Source: an uncultured Oscillospiraceae bacterium
GTDB taxonomy: Bacteria; Bacillota; Clostridia; Oscillospirales; Oscillospiraceae
Assembly: GCA_910578575.1 (NCBI GenBank)
Contig: CAJTQP010000064.1
Span: forward strand, 1-13,576
Reading direction: 5' to 3'
Length of the DNA stretch: 13,576 bases
The position numbers and the translations under genes are program-made. Every line of letters begins with the position of its first letter. The stretch's first letter is position 1. Of the stretch, positions 10,881 to 13,576 are shown in pieces. The notes under the pieces were generated by a model. It saw only the letters and a list, made by a program, of their open reading frames with translations, did no database searches and was not told the origin of the DNA.

Positions 10881-13199
10881 TCACGACACCAGCATCCGCT
10901 CTTTCCCCGCCTCCAAGCGCACGGCGATCACCGTCCCGTCGTCCTCCTCCTGGTGGAGCTGCTGGGCCTGAGCCAAAATCCGCTCCGCCAGCTCGCCGGG
11001 GCTTGTCCCCTCATAGCTGCTGAGGAGACTGCGCAGCCAGCCGTCCTCCCGGCCGCAGAGGATGCCGTCGGTGACCAGGACGATCCAGTCCCCGGTCTCC
11101 CCCCGGAACTTGTGGGCGTCGGGCTGGACTTTGGAGAAAATCCCCACCGGGGGCGAGGCCCCCACGGCGCACTTGATCTGCCGGTCCCGGCGCACATAAG
11201 TGGGCGCGGCCCCCTGCTTGTGGACGCAGCAGCGCCCGGAGAACAGGTCGATGGAGAGCAGATCCACGGTGGTGCTGCCCATATCCTCCCCCCGCAGGGC
11301 CAGGGCAGAGGCCACGGTGGCCACCGCCTCCTCCGGGTCCATTCCCGCCTGGAGGAAGCGCTCGATGAGTTTCGCCGCCCGGCTGCTCTCTTCACGGGCC
11401 GCCTCTCCGCTGCCCATGCCGTCGCACAGCAGCAGGAAGAGCATCCCGTCCTCCCGGCGGAACCACACCCCTGTGTCGCCGCTGATCCGCTCCCCCTTTC
11501 GGGGGGCACCGGCCATGGCCACGGTGGTGCGGAAGGGCTCCGCCTGGGCAAACAAGAGCTGTCCCCCCGTCTCCTCCGGGTTGCGCAGGGGGGACCCCAT
11601 CAGCTGGGCCAGATCCCGGCGGGCAGTCTTGCTCTGCAATTCCTGGGCCAGGGGCGTCACCACCTGGAGGCGGCCCCCCCGGTCATAGTACACCGCGCCC
11701 CCCTCCAGGCCCAAGCTGTGCAAATACTCCCGCAGCCGCGCCTGCCGGGGCAGGTCCGGGGTCAGGGCGGCAGAGACCTCCTCTGCCGTCCGGGTCATGA
11801 ACTGGTCCAGGCGGGCATACTGGCTGCACAGGGCCTTTCGGCTCTCCTGCGTCCGCCGGAGAGCCTGCCGACGGCGAAGGAAGGCGGTGAGCTCCCGGTT
11901 CACCTCCCCCAAAAATTCTGGAAAATGGACGCAGCGGTCGGAGAAGCGCCCGGCAAAGTCCGTGGCCAGGGCCCGGCCCCGGTCCAGGATGGCTGGGGTG
12001 GCGTCGTTGAGGATGCCCCTGGTCTCCTGGTAGTCCCGCTGCCAACAGCTCCCCCGGAGGGTACAGTGGGCGCAGACCTTGTCCACTGCACGGGTGAAGA
12101 TCTCCGCGGGGTTCTCCCCGTTGGCCGCCTCCGGGCCCAAGCTCTCCTTCACCTGGTCATAGAGACTGTGGAAGGCGTTGGCCATCCCCGTCAGTTTCCG
12201 GCTGGCCATCACGGCGGAGGCCTCGTCCCCCGCCAGAGGCAGGGCCGCAGCCTCCCGCGCCGCCTGGGGTTTGAAGGGAAGGGCCAGGAACACCCCTACC
12301 CCCACGGCAGTTTCCAGGAGCATCCCCATCCGGCTGCCCCCGTCCCAGGTCCACAGCACCGCGGCGCAGGTGGCCAGGGCGTACACCAGGGCGGTGGCTA
12401 CCTTCCCTTTCTTGTAACAGAGCCCACTGACTAAGCCCGCCAGGGCAAACACCATGCTGTAATAGGGGGGCTCCCCGGAGGCCAGGTCCAGGGCCACCCC
12501 GGTGCAGGCCCCCACCAGCACCCCCTCCCGGTGCCCCCGGCGGGCGGCCAGCATGGTGCCCACTGCCGCCAGCAGGCGGCCCATAGAAAAGGTCTCCAAG
12601 ATCTCCACGCGGGCCAGGGCCATCAGCACCGTCCCCGCCACCATCAGGTAGCTGGCCCCCTGCCCCGGCGCCAGGGGCTCCCGGTTCTCCAAGGTCTCCG
12701 GCCATTGGCGGAAGGCGATGCGGTAGCAGTACGCCGCCGCCCCGGTGAAGAGTACCTCCGTGATGAAGTATACCAGGTCCTCCCCATACCAGCCCTGGCC
12801 GCCCCGGCATATAATCCCCGTCATGGCGCTGACCAGACAGGCGATGCCAGGCATGAACCAGTCCCGCTGGTAGAGCTTGGTATCAAAGAAGGCAAAGGCC
12901 ACGGAGTACACCAATACCCCGGAGGCGGCGTAGCGCATCCCGTCGGTCATGCCCTCCAGGCAGAGGTAGCCCAAGCAGCTCCCCGCCAAGGTACTCAGCC
13001 CCGTGAGCCCCGATCCGGCAGCGGCCACCGCCGCCACCCCGAAGGGGGCATAGAGCCCAAAAATCTCCGCTCCGGCCAGCACCGCCCCCAACAGGAAGCC
13101 CACCCCGCACTCCGCCGTCCCCATCAGGGCCCGGCGGGACATGCGCACGGTATCCCGCTGGGGGAAGCGCAGCCGCCGCAATCTTTCATTTGTAGCCAT
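10881..13199 (-). CDS. spoIIE: stage II sporulation protein E (SpoIIE, PP2C-type phosphatase)
   Basis: SpoIIE dephosphorylates SpoIIAA in the forespore, freeing sigma-F, and also acts at the polar septum. The 772-aa protein is close to the Bacillus protein (about 827). An N-terminal membrane region with roughly ten hydrophobic segments covers about residues 25-310. A central region (about 320-550) includes a cysteine cluster, CAHCTLRGSCW. A C-terminal PP2C domain holds metal-binding aspartates: Asp593 in LLLCDGMGSGEAA, Asp711 in LVTDGILCG and Asp754 in DDGTVIAVRL. GGGAGG eight bases before ATG 13199 confirms the start. It is the strongest sign that the organism forms endospores. The promoter region upstream resembles Spo0A-activated sigma-A promoters. 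Confidence 0.97.
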   Translation of the reverse strand: MATNERLRRLRFPQRDTVRMSRRALMGTAECGVGFLLGAVLAGAEIFGLYAPFGVAAVAAAGSGLTGLSTLAGSCLGYLCLEGMTDGMRYAASGVLVYSVAFAFFDTKLYQRDWFMPGIACLVSAMTGIICRGGQGWYGEDLVYFITEVLFTGAAAYCYRIAFRQWPETLENREPLAPGQGASYLMVAGTVLMALARVEILETFSMGRLLAAVGTMLAARRGHREGVLVGACTGVALDLASGEPPYYSMVFALAGLVSGLCYKKGKVATALVYALATCAAVLWTWDGGSRMGMLLETAVGVGVFLALPFKPQAAREAAALPLAGDEASAVMASRKLTGMANAFHSLYDQVKESLGPEAANGENPAEIFTRAVDKVCAHCTLRGSCWQRDYQETRGILNDATPAILDRGRALATDFAGRFSDRCVHFPEFLGEVNRELTAFLRRRQALRRTQESRKALCSQYARLDQFMTRTAEEVSAALTPDLPRQARLREYLHSLGLEGGAVYYDRGGRLQVVTPLAQELQSKTARRDLAQLMGSPLRNPEETGGQLLFAQAEPFRTTVAMAGAPRKGERISGDTGVWFRREDGMLFLLLCDGMGSGEAAREESSRAAKLIERFLQAGMDPEEAVATVASALALRGEDMGSTTVDLLSIDLFSGRCCVHKQGAAPTYVRRDRQIKCAVGASPPVGIFSKVQPDAHKFRGETGDWIVLVTDGILCGREDGWLRSLLSSYEGTSPGELAERILAQAQQLHQEEDDGTVIAVRLEAGKERMLVS

Positions 13200-13284
13200 G
13201 AATCATTCCTCCCAGTTGTCCAAAGGGGTATCTGTGGCCTGTCCCGCGGCCCGGCCCGATGCGCCCTATGCTTTGTGGTTCCAG

Positions 13285-13319
13285 ATTATACCTGCTGGGA
13301 GGAAAAAAAGGCTGTCGTT
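13285..13319 (-). promoter_or_regulatory. candidate Spo0A-activated promoter of spoIIE
   Basis: On the minus strand a perfect TATAAT (13290-13285) has no -35 at 17 bp. ACGACA (13318-13313) lies 22 bp upstream and overlaps AACGACA, a 6/7 match to the 0A-box TTCGACA. Unusually long spacers (21-22 bp) with overlapping 0A boxes are known for spoIIE and spoIIG in Bacillus. The match here is by eye. Confidence 0.55.
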
Positions 13320-13446
13320 CGGTGCATGGGGAAAAAGAGGACCTTTCTCAAGGAAATCCCCTCCTCCCGCCTCCTTCGGCGGCAAAGGGAGGCATTTTCT
13401 CAAATGCGCCCGGCGAATCCCCATGGGAAAAGCAAAATAGGCGGGT
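13320..13446. other. intergenic region with a repeat-like hairpin
   Basis: CCTCCC (13363-13368) pairs with GGGAGG (13387-13392), with inner GCC/GGC pairing. It resembles the small GC hairpin repeats scattered between genes in this type of genome. No gene is supported here; the frames crossing it lack ribosome binding sites. Confidence 0.45.
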
Positions 13447-13481
13447 AAAAAACTGCGGCGCCTGCCAAAAAGCAGACGCCG
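13447..13481 (-). terminator. leftward terminator of the gene at the right edge
   Basis: On the minus strand CGGCG-CTGC pairs with GCAG-CGCCG, with a single mismatched base between the halves (13481-13456). After CAG comes a six-uridine tract (A-run 13452-13447). It isolates spoIIE from the upstream gene. Confidence 0.85.
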
Positions 13482-13486
13482 TGGTG

Positions 13487-13576
13487 TCATGGTTCGCGTT
13501 CATTTTTTGTCCGTTTCCGGCGTTCTTCCTGGGGCGGATAAAACATGGCCTGATTTGACCTCGTCTTCCTGGGCTG
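13487..13576 (-). CDS. C-terminal end of a leftward gene, cut by the window edge
   Basis: The last 29 codons end at TGA (13489-13487), six bases before the leftward terminator. They read QPRKTRSNQAMFYPPQEERR and then KRTKNEREP, a very basic tail. Another minus-strand frame, also closed by TGA slightly earlier, would end PGRTPETDKK, so the reading frame is not certain. The terminator position makes a minus-strand gene here likely. In many Firmicutes spoIIE follows divIC and an S1-domain gene, but this stretch is too short to identify the protein. Confidence 0.4.
   Translation of the reverse strand, partial: QPRKTRSNQAMFYPPQEERRKRTKNEREP

Noticed and set aside
10953..12434. A 493-codon rightward open frame opposite spoIIE
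   Set aside because: Antisense to a well-identified gene and without translation signals.

Overview
The window looks like chromosomal DNA of a GC-rich, endospore-forming member of the Clostridia, most likely an Oscillospiraceae-type gut bacterium. The evidence is a full-length spoIIE, consensus sigma-A promoters and strong AGGAGG-type ribosome binding sites, high G+C coding DNA with AT-rich promoter islands, and intergenic inverted repeats of a kind I associate with that group. Placement below the class is inference. I see no phage, insertion sequence, CRISPR array or tRNA.

Left part (1-3160). An intergenic region carries four small hairpins between two convergent sigma-A-type promoters. This is a candidate structured RNA or leader that I cannot assign to a family. 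Next is a leftward FapA/DUF342 gene, preceded by a near-consensus promoter and a perfect 19-bp palindrome. Then comes a rightward gene for a heptad-repeat protein containing 42-bp tandem DNA repeats, with its own promoter and terminator.

Middle (3160-8110). A short LysR ligand-domain relic lies on the minus strand. It is followed by a three-gene ABC importer (ATPase, permease, lipoprotein of the nitrate/sulfonate/taurine/thiamine-precursor class) driven by a perfect TTGACA-17-TATAAT promoter that overlaps a dyad. After a terminator come mntP (Mn2+ efflux) and a secreted SLH-domain protein 23 bp downstream. A 548-bp gene-free stretch then holds an inverted-repeat element and an orphan leftward terminator.

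Right part (8330-13576). A 54-aa protein gene has its own promoter, ribosome binding site and hairpin. A 92-aa membrane-anchored unknown precedes a divergent shikimate-kinase-like protein. A divergent pair follows: an XRE regulator and a secreted CAP-domain protein. Two near-identical operators of about 18 bp sit in their shared promoter region, and a perfect Spo0A-box match lies in the regulator's leader. The leftward spoIIE comes next, with a promoter layout like Spo0A-activated sigma-A promoters. At the edge are a leftward terminator and the last codons of another leftward gene.

The best candidates for something undescribed are the XRE/CAP unit with its Spo0A-like site, the terminal structured RNA with convergent promoters, and the kinase-like protein lacking the shikimate-family arginine. 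Nothing here is clearly a defence or mobile system.
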